From positions 248,001 to 312,000 of the forward strand of contig NZ_FXAP01000006.1 in NCBI RefSeq assembly GCF_900177615.1: 64,000 nt of DNA. Direction: 5' to 3'. Of this stretch, positions 33,988 to 42,159 are shown in pieces (within the stretch, counting starts at the first letter, position 1; each line of letters opens with the position of its first letter). Source of the stretch: Plantibacter flavus. Lineage in GTDB: Bacteria; Actinomycetota; Actinomycetes; Actinomycetales; Microbacteriaceae. Position numbers and translations under genes: made by a program. The notes under the pieces are model-generated. The model did not search any database. It worked only from the letters and a program-made list of their open reading frames with translations, and was not told the DNA's origin.

Positions 33988-34553
33988 CCCTCCATCTCCT
34001 TGACCAGTGTCGCCCTGGCTCGTGCGAGACTCCCTCGGACGCTGGCGACGCTCTGTCCGAGTTGTTCGGCGATCTCCTCGTACGAGTATCCGCCGATCTC
34101 GCGGAGCACCCAAGCCTGGTGCTGTCCGTGCGGCAGTCTGTCGAGCGCGGCTGACAGTGCTCCCAGCTGCGACGACGCCTCGGCTCGCCGCTCGGGTCCG
34201 TCACGTTCCGGCGCCTCCACCATGACGTCGTCCGTGGATTCGGTGTCCTTGCGCTGTCGCATGAGGTCGATCGCCCGGCGGCTGACGATACGCATCAGCC
34301 AGCTCTTCACCATCGCGCCGTCCTCGAGCGTGTCGATCCGCTTCCAGGCCGAGATGAGCGCCTCCTGGACGACGTCGTCGCCGTCCGCCGAGGAGCGCGT
34401 GAGCCGCACGGCATACGCCTTCATCATCCGGCCGTAGCGCGTGATGAGCACCTGGAACGCACGGGTGTCGCCGTCGACGCACCGTTCGACGAGGGTCCGG
34501 TCGGTCGCGTGCTCGAGGAGGCCACCCGACGTGCCCACTGGATCGACACCCAC
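33978..34553 (-). CDS. ECF-type RNA polymerase sigma factor
   Basis: The 191-residue protein has region 2 (about 20-85; FQVLITRYGRMMKAYAVRLTRSSADGDDVVQEALISAWKRI in pieces) and region 4 (about 125-185; LDRLPHGQHQAWVLREIGGYSYEEIAEQLGQSVASVRGSL). There is no region 1 or 3, as in ECF sigmas. GTG 34553 was chosen because AGAGAGG lies nine bases before it; ATG 34619, with GGAG twelve bases upstream, would add 22 residues. TACAGT near 34640 may be the -10. The two Asp23-type genes downstream are coupled to it. Confidence 0.85.
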   Translation of the reverse strand: MGVDPVGTSGGLLEHATDRTLVERCVDGDTRAFQVLITRYGRMMKAYAVRLTRSSADGDDVVQEALISAWKRIDTLEDGAMVKSWLMRIVSRRAIDLMRQRKDTESTDDVMVEAPERDGPERRAEASSQLGALSAALDRLPHGQHQAWVLREIGGYSYEEIAEQLGQSVASVRGSLARARATLVKEMEGWR

Positions 34554-34718
34554 CGCCTGCCACCTCTCTGTGCCGGCCGAGACAACTTCCGGCGGTTTCG
34601 TCACACCCGACCGTGACATCTGCGAGCCGGGCTCCGTCTCACTACTGTAGGCACAGAGCGGCGATCCATGTGAACGCCCCCAGCACCACGATCGCATCAC
34701 CACCGAGGAGACCGCACG

Positions 34719-35993
34719 ATGAAGACCCCCAAACTCCGGTTGCCCGGGTTCTCCTCCACCCCGGAGGAGCGCGAGGCCAGGCGCGCCAAGCACCAGGAGG
34801 CCAAGCAGGAACGCGCGGCGAAGGCCGCAGCCTCCTCACCGCCGTCGGCCGCCGTGGTCGCGGCCCTCCAACCCTCGGCTCCGAGCGTGCGCATCAACGC
34901 GTTCCGCATCGGCCTCGTCGGCGGTATCGGCGTGCTCGTCGCGCTCGTGATCGGCAGCATCGTCACGCAGCTCAGCACCACGCTCATCTACGTCGGCGTC
35001 GCACTGTTCATCGCGCTCGGCCTGGACCCGCTCGTGTCCTGGTTGGAGCAGAAGCTGCCGCGTGGCCTCGCCATCGCCGTCGTCTTCCTCGCCGTGATCG
35101 GCGCGTTCGTCGGGATCATCTTCGCGATCGTGCCGCTGCTCGTGACGCAGATCTCGAACTTCGTGAGCGACTACCCCCGGATCTCGCAGCAGTTCCTCAA
35201 CAGCGACTTCGTCGCGTGGGTGCAGAACACGATCGGGAACACGCTCGACATCGACTCGGCGCTCAACGACGCGTTCTCCTTCCTCAAGGACCCCAACAAC
35301 CTCCTGAACATCGGTGGCGGCATCGTCGCGGTCGGTGCGGGCGTCGCATCGGGCATCACCGGCTCGATCATCGTCCTCATCCTGACCCTGTACTTCCTTG
35401 CGTCGCTGCGCTCGATGAAGGCCGTCACGTACCGCTTCCTCCCCGCCTACCGCCGCGAGGGCTTCGCGCAGGTGCTCGAGGAGATCACGCAGGCCGTCGG
35501 ACGCTACGTCGTCGGACAGGTCGGGCTCGCGCTCGTCAACGGTGTGCTGAGCTTCATCTTCCTCAGCATCATCGGAGCGCCCTTCCCGCCGCTGCTCGCC
35601 CTGCTGGCGTTCATCGGCTCGATGATCCCGCTCGTCGGAACGCTGAGCGCCTCGATCGTGAACAGCGCGCTCTGCCTCTTCGTCTCGCCGGTCACCGCGC
35701 TCATCGCGATCATCTACTACCTGATCTACATGCAGCTCGAGGCGTACGTCCTGAGCCCGCGGATCATGAACAAGGCGGTCGCGGTCCCCGGCGCGCTCGT
35801 CGTCATCGCGGCCTTCGGCGGCGGCGCACTCGGCGGCATCCTCGGCGCCCTCGTCGCGATCCCGGTCGCCGCGTCGATCATCATCATCGTGCAGAAGGTC
35901 GTCTTTCCGAGCCAGGACTCCAAGGTGGTACCGGAGAACAAACTCGGTGACGCCGAGACGGCGGCCGTCGGCACGAGCGCGGCGGCGAAGTGA
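34719..35993 (+). CDS. AI-2E-family (PerM/YdiK-like) membrane transporter
   Basis: The 424-residue protein has a charged Lys/Glu/Ala-rich N-terminus (1-45), seven to eight membrane helices, and the family marks ALGLDPLVSWLEQ, EITQAVGRYVVGQ, PLVGTLSASIV and QLEAYVLSPRIMNKAVAVPG. Members export autoinducer 2, act as sodium/proton antiporters or are uncharacterised. The start has GAGGAG 8 bases upstream. It ends overlapping the next gene by one base (TGATG). It diverges from the sigma factor gene, so the sigma factor may drive it. Confidence 0.87.
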   Translation: MKTPKLRLPGFSSTPEEREARRAKHQEAKQERAAKAAASSPPSAAVVAALQPSAPSVRINAFRIGLVGGIGVLVALVIGSIVTQLSTTLIYVGVALFIALGLDPLVSWLEQKLPRGLAIAVVFLAVIGAFVGIIFAIVPLLVTQISNFVSDYPRISQQFLNSDFVAWVQNTIGNTLDIDSALNDAFSFLKDPNNLLNIGGGIVAVGAGVASGITGSIIVLILTLYFLASLRSMKAVTYRFLPAYRREGFAQVLEEITQAVGRYVVGQVGLALVNGVLSFIFLSIIGAPFPPLLALLAFIGSMIPLVGTLSASIVNSALCLFVSPVTALIAIIYYLIYMQLEAYVLSPRIMNKAVAVPGALVVIAAFGGGALGGILGALVAIPVAASIIIIVQKVVFPSQDSKVVPENKLGDAETAAVGTSAAAK

Positions 35994-37000
35994 TGGCGGC
36001 GACCTCGTTCCCGGTCCTCGCGGCCGGCGCCCTGCTGCTGTCGGGCACCACCGGCATCGTCGCGCAGTCCGCGCGGGCCGCGGTCGATCTCGACATCCCC
36101 GCGATCAGCGTCACGCCGTACCAGGCGATCGGCATCCCGATCGCCCTCGTCGGTGCCTTCTTCCTGGCGGTGGGGACCCAGCTCCAGTCCCGAGGTGTCG
36201 GGAAGGTCGAGGCGGCCTCGTCGGCGTTCGGGCTGAAGCAGCTCCCGCAGCTGCTCGGTCGTCCGTCCTGGCTCATCGGGACCCTGCTGCTCGGTCTGGC
36301 CATCGTCTTCCAGCTCGTCGCGCTGGCCTTCGCGCCGCTCATCGTCGTGCAGCCGCTCGGGGCGATCGCCCTCGTGATCACGGCGCTGTTGAACGCCAGG
36401 GTCACCCGGGTGAAGATCACCAAGGAGCAGACCCGCGCGATGGTGCTGTGCGTCGCCGGTATCGGCCTCTTCGTGATCGTCGCCGCGCTCTACGCGGTCG
36501 AGGAGCCGATCCGTCAGCCGCAGCTCATCATCATCCTCATCATGCTGACCGTGGTGACCCTCGCCCTCGCGGGTGCCTATGCGCTGTGGCGCCGGAAGCT
36601 GCACACGGTGTTCTACGTGGTCGCGGCAGGCGTCCTGTACGGCTTCGTCGTGACCCTCGCGAAGGTCGTCATCAACCGGGTCATCACGCAGAACTTCGAG
36701 GGTCTCACCGTCGTCGGCATCATCGCATTGCTCGTCGCCGCCGGGGTGGGCGGGTTCTTCGTCCAGAAGGCCCACCAGAGCGGACAGCCGGACCTGGTGG
36801 TCGCGGGCCTCACCGTCGTCGACCCACTCGTCGCCGTCGGCATCGGCATCGTCGTGCTCGGTGAGGCGGCCAGTGCGCCCTGGTTCGCGCTCGTGCTCTT
36901 CGTCGTCGCCGGCGCGATCGCCGTCTTCGGCGTGTGGAAGCTCGCGATGCGCCCGGTCCCGGCACCGGGCGAGAAGCCGAAGAAGCCGCGCGTCATCTGA
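35993..37000 (+). CDS. DMT-superfamily (NIPA-like) membrane transporter
   Basis: The 335-residue protein has about nine to ten hydrophobic helices. The arrangement (AIGIPIALVGAFFLAVGTQLQSRGV; LLGLAIVFQLVALAFAPLIVVQPLGAIALV; DPLVAVGIGIVVLGE) resembles NIPA-type magnesium transporters and related DMT proteins of actinobacteria. The cargo is not known. ATG 35993 overlaps the AI-2E stop by one base, so the two genes are coupled. A GTG three bases earlier is an alternative start. The cytoplasmic tail is Pro/Lys-rich. Confidence 0.82.
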   Translation: MAATSFPVLAAGALLLSGTTGIVAQSARAAVDLDIPAISVTPYQAIGIPIALVGAFFLAVGTQLQSRGVGKVEAASSAFGLKQLPQLLGRPSWLIGTLLLGLAIVFQLVALAFAPLIVVQPLGAIALVITALLNARVTRVKITKEQTRAMVLCVAGIGLFVIVAALYAVEEPIRQPQLIIILIMLTVVTLALAGAYALWRRKLHTVFYVVAAGVLYGFVVTLAKVVINRVITQNFEGLTVVGIIALLVAAGVGGFFVQKAHQSGQPDLVVAGLTVVDPLVAVGIGIVVLGEAASAPWFALVLFVVAGAIAVFGVWKLAMRPVPAPGEKPKKPRVI

Positions 37001-37011
37001 CGCAGGACGTC

Positions 37012-37054
37012 CGACGGGCCCGGCGAGTGGAACACCCACTCACCGGGCCCGTCG
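37012..37054. terminator. Bidirectional hairpin between convergent genes
   Basis: CGACGGGCCCGG and CCGGGCCCGTCG pair, extended by GAGTGG/CCACTC with one bulge, 11 bases after the DMT stop and 26 bases from the regulator stop. TCTCGTCCC follows on the plus strand. Confidence 0.8.
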
Positions 37055-37080
37055 TCTCGTCCCTGGGACGCCGATCCGGC

Positions 37081-37788
37081 TCAGAACAGGTCGGGCGACG
37101 GGGTGCTGGCGTAGCGGATGGAGACGTCCGCGTGGCGGTCGAAGCGGTAGCCGACGCCGCGCACGGTGCGGACGATGTCCTCGTAGCGGCCGAGCTTGGC
37201 GCGGAGGCGACGCACGTGGACGTCGATGGTCCGCTCGTTCGGGACCTCTTCGTCGTCGCCGGCGCGCCACAGGGAGGAGATGAGTTCGGCGCGCTCGATC
37301 GTGCGACCCTCGCGGAGGACGAGGTACTGGAGGAGCTCGAACTCCTTGTACGTGAGCGGCGCAGCCTCGTTGTCGAGGACGAGGCGCTTCCGGGAGATGT
37401 CGACGACGACACCGGCGTGGGCGCGGTCCTGCTCCTCCTCGTCGACCTCGTCGCGGTGGGCCGCGAGTGCCGACGGGTCCTGGAGGGCGAGCCGGACGAC
37501 GTCGAGGTCGCGTCCGCCGGCACCGCGAGGCGCGAGGGCGACGGCAGCGTGCGTCTCGGCCTCCGGAGCGAACTGGGCTGTCAGGGCCTTGATGGCCTCG
37601 ACGATCTCACCGAGGCTCGTGCCTGCGGCCGCCGCCTTCGCCTCGTCGAGGCCGACGTAGAGGACGAAGCCTCGGGCTTCGGGGCCGGCCGGAACGGCGC
37701 GGACGTGCGGGGTCGCGGCCCGAGGTGCGTCCTCGACGGCGGTGAGCTGGCGGGTGGGGCGGGTGGTCTGAACGGCTGCAAGAGACAT
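37081..37788 (-). CDS. Winged-helix (OmpR-type C-terminal) transcriptional regulator without receiver domain
   Basis: The 235-residue protein has an unusual N-terminal part (about 37-110; FVLYVGLDEAKAAAAGTSLGEIVEAIKAL) with no phosphoacceptor motif. A typical OmpR winged helix follows (about 125-222; LTYKEFELLQYLVLREG, RTIDVHVRRLRAKLGRYEDI, VRTVRGVGYRF). It therefore is not an ordinary two-component regulator and no kinase is nearby. It lies 236 bases downstream of a possibly leaderless Cys-rich leader peptide, which suggests control by cysteine supply and perhaps a role in sulfur metabolism. GAGG lies about ten bases before the ATG. Confidence 0.8.
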   Translation of the reverse strand: MSLAAVQTTRPTRQLTAVEDAPRAATPHVRAVPAGPEARGFVLYVGLDEAKAAAAGTSLGEIVEAIKALTAQFAPEAETHAAVALAPRGAGGRDLDVVRLALQDPSALAAHRDEVDEEEQDRAHAGVVVDISRKRLVLDNEAAPLTYKEFELLQYLVLREGRTIERAELISSLWRAGDDEEVPNERTIDVHVRRLRAKLGRYEDIVRTVRGVGYRFDRHADVSIRYASTPSPDLF

Positions 37789-38024
37789 GAGTGCGAGGTC
37801 CTCGGGAGTGATGATGCTACGACGGATCGTGCGCGATGCGCTCGGGGTGATCCCGCCTGCCGGTGGGCAGTTGCGGTCCCGCGATCCGGGAAGTGGCGCG
37901 TCGGCCGGGTACGGACGGGTACGTCCGGGAGTCGGCTCACCTGGTGGGGGAGCGGCGGACTCGGAGGTGCTGGGAGCAGTCGAGCGGATCCGTGTGGATC
38001 GCTACCGGTGCTGGAGGAGTCGGA
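37789..38024 (-). other. Probable untranslated leader between the Cys peptide and the regulator
   Basis: This 236-base stretch has no convincing ORF on the minus strand. It contains several short inverted repeats (GATCC/GGATC near 37988, CTGCC/GGCAG near 37858, GGAC/GTCC near 37915) that could take part in attenuation. Nothing else is recognisable. Confidence 0.4.
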
Positions 38025-38126
38025 TCAGCGACACATTCGACAGCACATGACAGCGCGGCCGGGCATCATCATGCCGGCGTTCCCAGGGGCCTCGAAGGAG
38101 GTCGGGGTGGGCGCGTTGGTCGTCAT
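38025..38126 (-). CDS. 33-residue Cys-rich leader peptide, probably leaderless
   Basis: The ORF reads MTTNAPTPTSFEAPGNAG and ends in MCCRMCR before TGA. Its ATG is about 8 bases downstream of a TTGTAT -10 that is paired with a perfect TTGACA -35 at 18-base spacing, so transcription should start at or next to the ATG. Three cysteine codons among the last six before the stop are the design of cysteine-responsive attenuator peptides known from mycobacteria. Stalling of ribosomes there under cysteine shortage would change expression of the winged-helix regulator downstream. That role is inference; promoter and peptide are visible directly. Confidence 0.6.
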   Translation of the reverse strand: MTTNAPTPTSFEAPGNAGMMMPGRAVMCCRMCR

Positions 38127-38134
38127 AGTCCGCA

Positions 38135-38164
38135 ATACAACAGGAATCCCCCGGATCCTGTCAA
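38135..38164 (-). promoter_or_regulatory. Consensus promoter for the Cys-rich leader peptide
   Basis: On the minus strand TTGACA (38164-38159) is followed after 18 bases by TTGTAT (38140-38135). It is the best -35 match I noticed in the window. The predicted start point coincides with the peptide ATG. Confidence 0.7.
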
Positions 38165-38223
38165 GTGCGAGCGGAAGATGACGTCGTGTTACTCGGGGAT
38201 TGCCAGCCGGCGGCACAACTGAG

Positions 38224-38272
38224 ATGAGGCGGATCGTCGTCCATCGCGGGGATGGACGACGATCCGCCTCAT
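38224..38272 (-). terminator. Perfect 22-bp hairpin after upp
   Basis: Bases 38224-38245 (ATGAGGCGGATCGTCGTCCA then TC) pair without mismatch with 38251-38272 around a 5-base loop. It lies 18 bases beyond the upp stop and upstream of the leader peptide promoter, so it insulates the two units. Confidence 0.8.
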
Positions 38273-38289
38273 GTCGGCGGGAGCAGGGG

Positions 38290-38922
38290 TCAGACGACGC
38301 CGTAGAGGCGGTCGCCGGCGTCGCCGAGCCCGGGGACGATGTAGCCGTTCTCGTCGAGCTTCTCGTCGAGGGCGCCCAGGACGATGGTGACGTCCTTGCC
38401 GGCCGTCTCGGCCTCGAGGCGCTCGAGGCCCTCAGGAGCGGCGAGCAGGCAGATGGCGGTGACGTGCATCGCGCCGCGCTGGAAGAGGAAGTCGATGGCC
38501 GCCGCGAGCGAGCCGCCGGTCGCGAGCATCGGGTCGAGCACGAAGCACTGGCGGTCGGACAGGTCGTCGGGGAGGCGCTCCGCGTAGGTGGTGGGTTCGA
38601 GGGTCTCCTCGTTGCGCACCATGCCGAGGAAGCCGACCTCCGCGGTGGGGAGCAGCTTCACCATGCCCTCGAGCATGCCGAGGCCGGCCCGCAGGATCGG
38701 GACCACGAGCGGACGCGGCTCGCTGATCTTGACGCCGACCGTCTCGGTGACGGGCGTCTGGATCGTGATCTCCTCGACCGTGACACCGCGTGTCGCCTCG
38801 TAGGCGAGCAGTGTGACGAGCTCCTCGGTGAGGGCACGGAACACCGGTGACGGTGTGGTCTTGTCGCGGAGCACCGTGAGCTTGTGGGTGATGAGTGGGT
38901 GGTCGGCTACGTGCACTCGCAT
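38290..38922 (-). CDS. upp: Uracil phosphoribosyltransferase
   Basis: The 210-residue enzyme makes UMP from uracil and PRPP in pyrimidine salvage. Marks are [19 protein letters not shown] at the N-terminus, [14 protein letters not shown], the PRPP loop [19 protein letters not shown], and the uracil-binding [15 protein letters not shown] at the C-terminus. TAGATT ends 6 bases before the ATG with no ribosome binding site, so the transcript is probably leaderless. It diverges from tadA. Confidence 0.95.
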   Translation of the reverse strand: MRVHVADHPLITHKLTVLRDKTTPSPVFRALTEELVTLLAYEATRGVTVEEITIQTPVTETVGVKISEPRPLVVPILRAGLGMLEGMVKLLPTAEVGFLGMVRNEETLEPTTYAERLPDDLSDRQCFVLDPMLATGGSLAAAIDFLFQRGAMHVTAICLLAAPEGLERLEAETAGKDVTIVLGALDEKLDENGYIVPGLGDAGDRLYGVV

Positions 38923-38973
38923 ACGATCAATCTAGTCGCTCGCGCGGCGACCAGGATTTCGGGGAGATGACGG

Positions 38974-39450
38974 ATGCACGCACCGGCCGAGTTCGCCGTG
39001 TGGATGGACCTCGCCATCGCCGAGGCCGAGGCGGCCCTGGCCAGCGACGACGTCCCGGTGGGCGCGGTGCTCGTCGCCCCGGACGGCACGGTCGTCTCCG
39101 TCGGGCGTAACGAGCGCGAACTGCACACCGATCCGACCGCCCACGCCGAGGTGGTCGCCATCCGCGCCGCCGCGACCGCGCTGGCCGACTGGCACCTCAC
39201 GGAGCTGACGCTCGTCGTCACGCTCGAACCCTGCGTCATGTGCGCCGGCGCGATCCTCGCCGCCCGGATCCCGCGGGTCGTCTTCGGAGCCTGGGACGAG
39301 AAGGCGGGCGCGGTCGGTTCCGTCTACGACGTCCTGCGCGACCGGCGACTGCAGCACCGTGTCGAGGTCTACGCGGGCGTGGAGGCCGAGCGCTGCTCGA
39401 CGCTCCTCACCGACTTCTTCCGAGGCGCGGGCGGCGTCGGAGCCCCCTGA
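38974..39450 (+). CDS. tadA: tRNA-specific adenosine deaminase
   Basis: The 158-residue enzyme converts the wobble adenosine 34 of tRNA-Arg(ACG) to inosine. Zinc ligands and catalytic Glu are H57-A-E59 and C87/C90 in TLEPCVMCAGAI; VPVGAVLV and ARIPRVVFGAWDEKAGAVGS are further family blocks. GGGGAG lies 6 bases before the ATG. A degenerate REP-like copy (CTCGGCAGGCTCGGTGACCG near 39480-39499) follows the stop. Confidence 0.93.
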   Translation: MHAPAEFAVWMDLAIAEAEAALASDDVPVGAVLVAPDGTVVSVGRNERELHTDPTAHAEVVAIRAAATALADWHLTELTLVVTLEPCVMCAGAILAARIPRVVFGAWDEKAGAVGSVYDVLRDRRLQHRVEVYAGVEAERCSTLLTDFFRGAGGVGAP

Positions 39451-39560
39451 GGGCGCACAGGCCCCGGAGATCCCAGCGCCTCGGCAGGCTCGGTGACCGG
39501 ATGCGGCCGCTCCCAGCACTTCCGGAGCCCGTTGTCGGCGGGTGATGGCAGGATCGCAGG

Positions 39561-40748
39561 ATGCAACCCGGCGTGATCCTCGACATCATCCTCGTCGTCG
39601 TCCTGATCGGCTTCCTGATCCGCGGGTGGCGTGCGGGGCTCCTCGGGAGCCTCGGCGGGCTCGTCGGGCTGGCAGCCGGTGGGGTCGGCGCCTTCTTCGC
39701 GATCCCGCTCGTCGCCTCGTGGGTGCCGGACGCGGCCTGGCGTGGCTGGGCGGCGGTCGCGGCGGCGGTGGTCGTCCTCGCCGTCGGCTACACGATCGGT
39801 GCGTTCATCGGCGGCGCCATCGGCTCCGTCGTCCGCAAGACCCCGCTGCGCGGTCTGGAGCGGCTGCTCGGGGCCGCCCTCAACCTCGTCGTCACCGCAC
39901 TCGTCCTCGTGACCGCGGCCCTCGGTGTCGGATCCCTCGGCATCCCGCTGCTCGCCCAGGCGGTCGGGTCGTCCGCGGTGATCGGCACGATCGACCGCGT
40001 CACGCCCGTGCAGGTGAAGAGCACGCTCGCGCAGCTCCGCTCCACGGTGGTCGACGGTGGGGCCCAACGCGTCATCGAGGCCTTCGGTGGAACCGCGGAC
40101 GTGCCCGCCGCCCCGCAGCTCGACACCTCGACGCCGGCGCTGCAGACGGCCTCCGCGTCCGTGGTGCGCATCAGCGGCACCGCCGAGTCCTGCTCGCGGA
40201 GCCTCACCGGAAGCGGCTTCGTCTTCGCCGACGACCTGGTCATGACGAACGCGCACGTCCTCGCCGGCGTGACGAACCCGGTCGTCGAGGTCCCGGGGGC
40301 CATGCCCAGGGAAGGGCGGATCGTCTACTTCGATCCGGTCGACGACCTCGCCGTCATCCGCGTCGACGACCTCGGCGCCCGATCGCTGCCGCTCGCACCG
40401 AACCCTGCTCCCGGTTCGAACGCCGTCGTCGCCGGGTATCCGTTCGGTGGTCCGTACACGGCCGGCGGCGCACAGGTCATCGTGGTGGGGCCGAGCCTCG
40501 TCGCCGACATCAGCGGGAACAACCCGACGAGCCGTCAGGTCGTGACGCTGTCCGGGACGGTGCAGCCGGGCAACTCCGGTGGCCCGCTCCTCACCGAGTC
40601 CGGTGAGGTGGCCGGCGTGATCTTCGCCCGCGACGCGAACTCCGCGCCGGTCGGGTACGCGCTCGCGATGGACGAGGTCCTGCCCGTCGTCGCGCTCGCC
40701 GGGTCGCTGCAGTCCGCGGTCCCGTCGGGCGCCTGCCTCGCCGACTGA
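39561..40748 (+). CDS. marP: MarP-like membrane serine protease (CvpA domain plus trypsin-like domain)
   Basis: The 395-residue protein has four membrane helices in a CvpA/colicin V-like domain (1-135), then an extracytoplasmic chymotrypsin-fold protease. The triad is H232 (TNAHV), D262 (DDLAVIRV) and S339 (GNSGGPL). C211 near the domain start and C392 near the end could form the disulfide that stabilises mycobacterial MarP, a protease needed for acid resistance. The start may be leaderless (CAGGAT ends 6 bases before ATG). It stands alone between tadA and proC. Confidence 0.88.
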   Translation: MQPGVILDIILVVVLIGFLIRGWRAGLLGSLGGLVGLAAGGVGAFFAIPLVASWVPDAAWRGWAAVAAAVVVLAVGYTIGAFIGGAIGSVVRKTPLRGLERLLGAALNLVVTALVLVTAALGVGSLGIPLLAQAVGSSAVIGTIDRVTPVQVKSTLAQLRSTVVDGGAQRVIEAFGGTADVPAAPQLDTSTPALQTASASVVRISGTAESCSRSLTGSGFVFADDLVMTNAHVLAGVTNPVVEVPGAMPREGRIVYFDPVDDLAVIRVDDLGARSLPLAPNPAPGSNAVVAGYPFGGPYTAGGAQVIVVGPSLVADISGNNPTSRQVVTLSGTVQPGNSGGPLLTESGEVAGVIFARDANSAPVGYALAMDEVLPVVALAGSLQSAVPSGACLAD

Positions 40749-40796
40749 GCCGGCCGCGCACGTGCCGCCGAGCATGCAGGTGCCTAGACTCGCAGG

Positions 40797-41639
40797 GTGA
40801 GTGAAACGATCAGCCTGCCCAGCATCGCCATCCTCGGAGCCGGTTCGATGGGAGGGGCCGTCCTCCGCGGTCTCGTCCAGCCGGGTGTCGAGGTCGACGG
40901 TGGCATCACGGTGACGAACCGGACCATCGCCAAGGCGGAGGCTCTGGCCGAGCTGCCCGGCGTCACCTCGATCGCCCTCGAGCAGGACGCCGACGGCAAC
41001 CGTCGGGCGGCAGCCGCGGCGAAGATCGTCCTGATCGGCGTGAAGCCCTACCTGGTCGCCGACCTCCTTGCCGAGATCGCCGACGCGTTGCAGCCTGGCA
41101 CGATCGTCGTGAGCCTCGCCGCCGGCATCCGCGGTGCGGCCTTCGAGGCCGCCCTGCCGGAGTCGGTGTCGGTCCTCCGCTCCATGCCGAACACCCCGTC
41201 CTACGTCGGGCTCGGCGTCACCGGGCTCGCGCCGGGTACCCGGTCGAGTGAGGACGACCTCGCCGTCGTCACCGCGCTCTTCGAGACCGTCGGCCAGGTG
41301 GTCGTCATCCCCGAATCGAAGATCGACGCCCTCAGTGCCATCTCCGGTTCCGGTCCGGCGTACGTCTACTACCTCATCGAGGAACTGACCCGGACGGCGA
41401 TCGGCCTCGGATTCACCCCCGAGCAGGCGTCCGTGATGGTCAACGGAACCTTCCGCGGCGCGACGGAACTCCTCGCGACGACGGGGGAGAGCGCCGAGCA
41501 GCTGCGGATCAACGTCACGAGCCCCAAGGGGACGACGGAACGGGCGCTCGCCGTGCTCGCCGAGGCGGGCTTCAGCGAGACGTTCGACCGCGCCACAGCA
41601 GCCGCCATCGCGCGCGCCGAGGAGCTGTCGGCGTCCTGA
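40797..41639 (+). CDS. proC: Pyrroline-5-carboxylate reductase
   Basis: The 280-residue enzyme makes the last step of proline synthesis with NAD(P)H. The dinucleotide fold starts IAILGAGSMGGAVLRGL, VLIGVKPYLV and SMPNTPSYVGLGVTGL follow, and the C-terminal dimer domain has SAISGSGPAYVYYLIEEL and NVTSPKGTTERAL. It starts with GTG; TAGACT ends 6 bases upstream and no Shine-Dalgarno is present, so it is probably leaderless. Confidence 0.95.
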   Translation: MSETISLPSIAILGAGSMGGAVLRGLVQPGVEVDGGITVTNRTIAKAEALAELPGVTSIALEQDADGNRRAAAAAKIVLIGVKPYLVADLLAEIADALQPGTIVVSLAAGIRGAAFEAALPESVSVLRSMPNTPSYVGLGVTGLAPGTRSSEDDLAVVTALFETVGQVVVIPESKIDALSAISGSGPAYVYYLIEELTRTAIGLGFTPEQASVMVNGTFRGATELLATTGESAEQLRINVTSPKGTTERALAVLAEAGFSETFDRATAAAIARAEELSAS

Positions 41640-41655
41640 GCCGACGGCGACCCGA

Positions 41656-42159
41656 TCAGTCGAAGGTCCGCACGAAGCAGTCGAGGCCGGGTCTGCCGTC
41701 CCAGGAAGCGACCGCCACGAAGCCGGACCGCCGGTAGAGCGCGATCGCGGCGGAGCGCCAGTGCCACACGGAGAGACGCACGGTGTCGTCGCCCCGCAGC
41801 CGCGAGACGGTCGTCGCGGCCTCGAGCAGGGTTGCGGCCACGCCCCTGCGACGAGCGTCGGGGGCGACCCAGAGTCGCTTGAGCTCCGGCGACGGGCCGT
41901 CCGTCAGGACGGCGCAGCCGAGCACCCGGTCGTCCTCGACGGCCAGGAGGATCTCCTCGGAGGCGAAGGCGGTGCTCGGGTCGGTGATCTCGACCCGGTA
42001 GCGGTCGGGGAGGGTGATCGTCGGAGCGGAATCCTCCGGACGCGGTTCTCGGCCGAGGAGCTTCTCGTGCTCGGTCCGGCGGTGGTACTCCTCGAGGAGC
42101 TCGGCGAATCGCTCGCGACGATGAGCCGGAGCATCCGCCCACCGTTCCACGACGATCAC
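41656..42159 (-). CDS. GNAT-family N-acetyltransferase
   Basis: The 167-residue protein opens with a helical segment and then a GNAT fold (about 55-165): LKRLWVAPDARRRGVAATLLEAA is the acetyl-CoA loop and ALYRRSGFVAVASWDG the end motif. It overlaps the TetR-family gene upstream as GTGA, so both are one operon. A second GNAT gene is divergent from that operon. The acceptor substrate is unknown; resistance to a small amine is possible. Confidence 0.82.
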   Translation of the reverse strand: MIVVERWADAPAHRRERFAELLEEYHRRTEHEKLLGREPRPEDSAPTITLPDRYRVEITDPSTAFASEEILLAVEDDRVLGCAVLTDGPSPELKRLWVAPDARRRGVAATLLEAATTVSRLRGDDTVRLSVWHWRSAAIALYRRSGFVAVASWDGRPGLDCFVRTFD

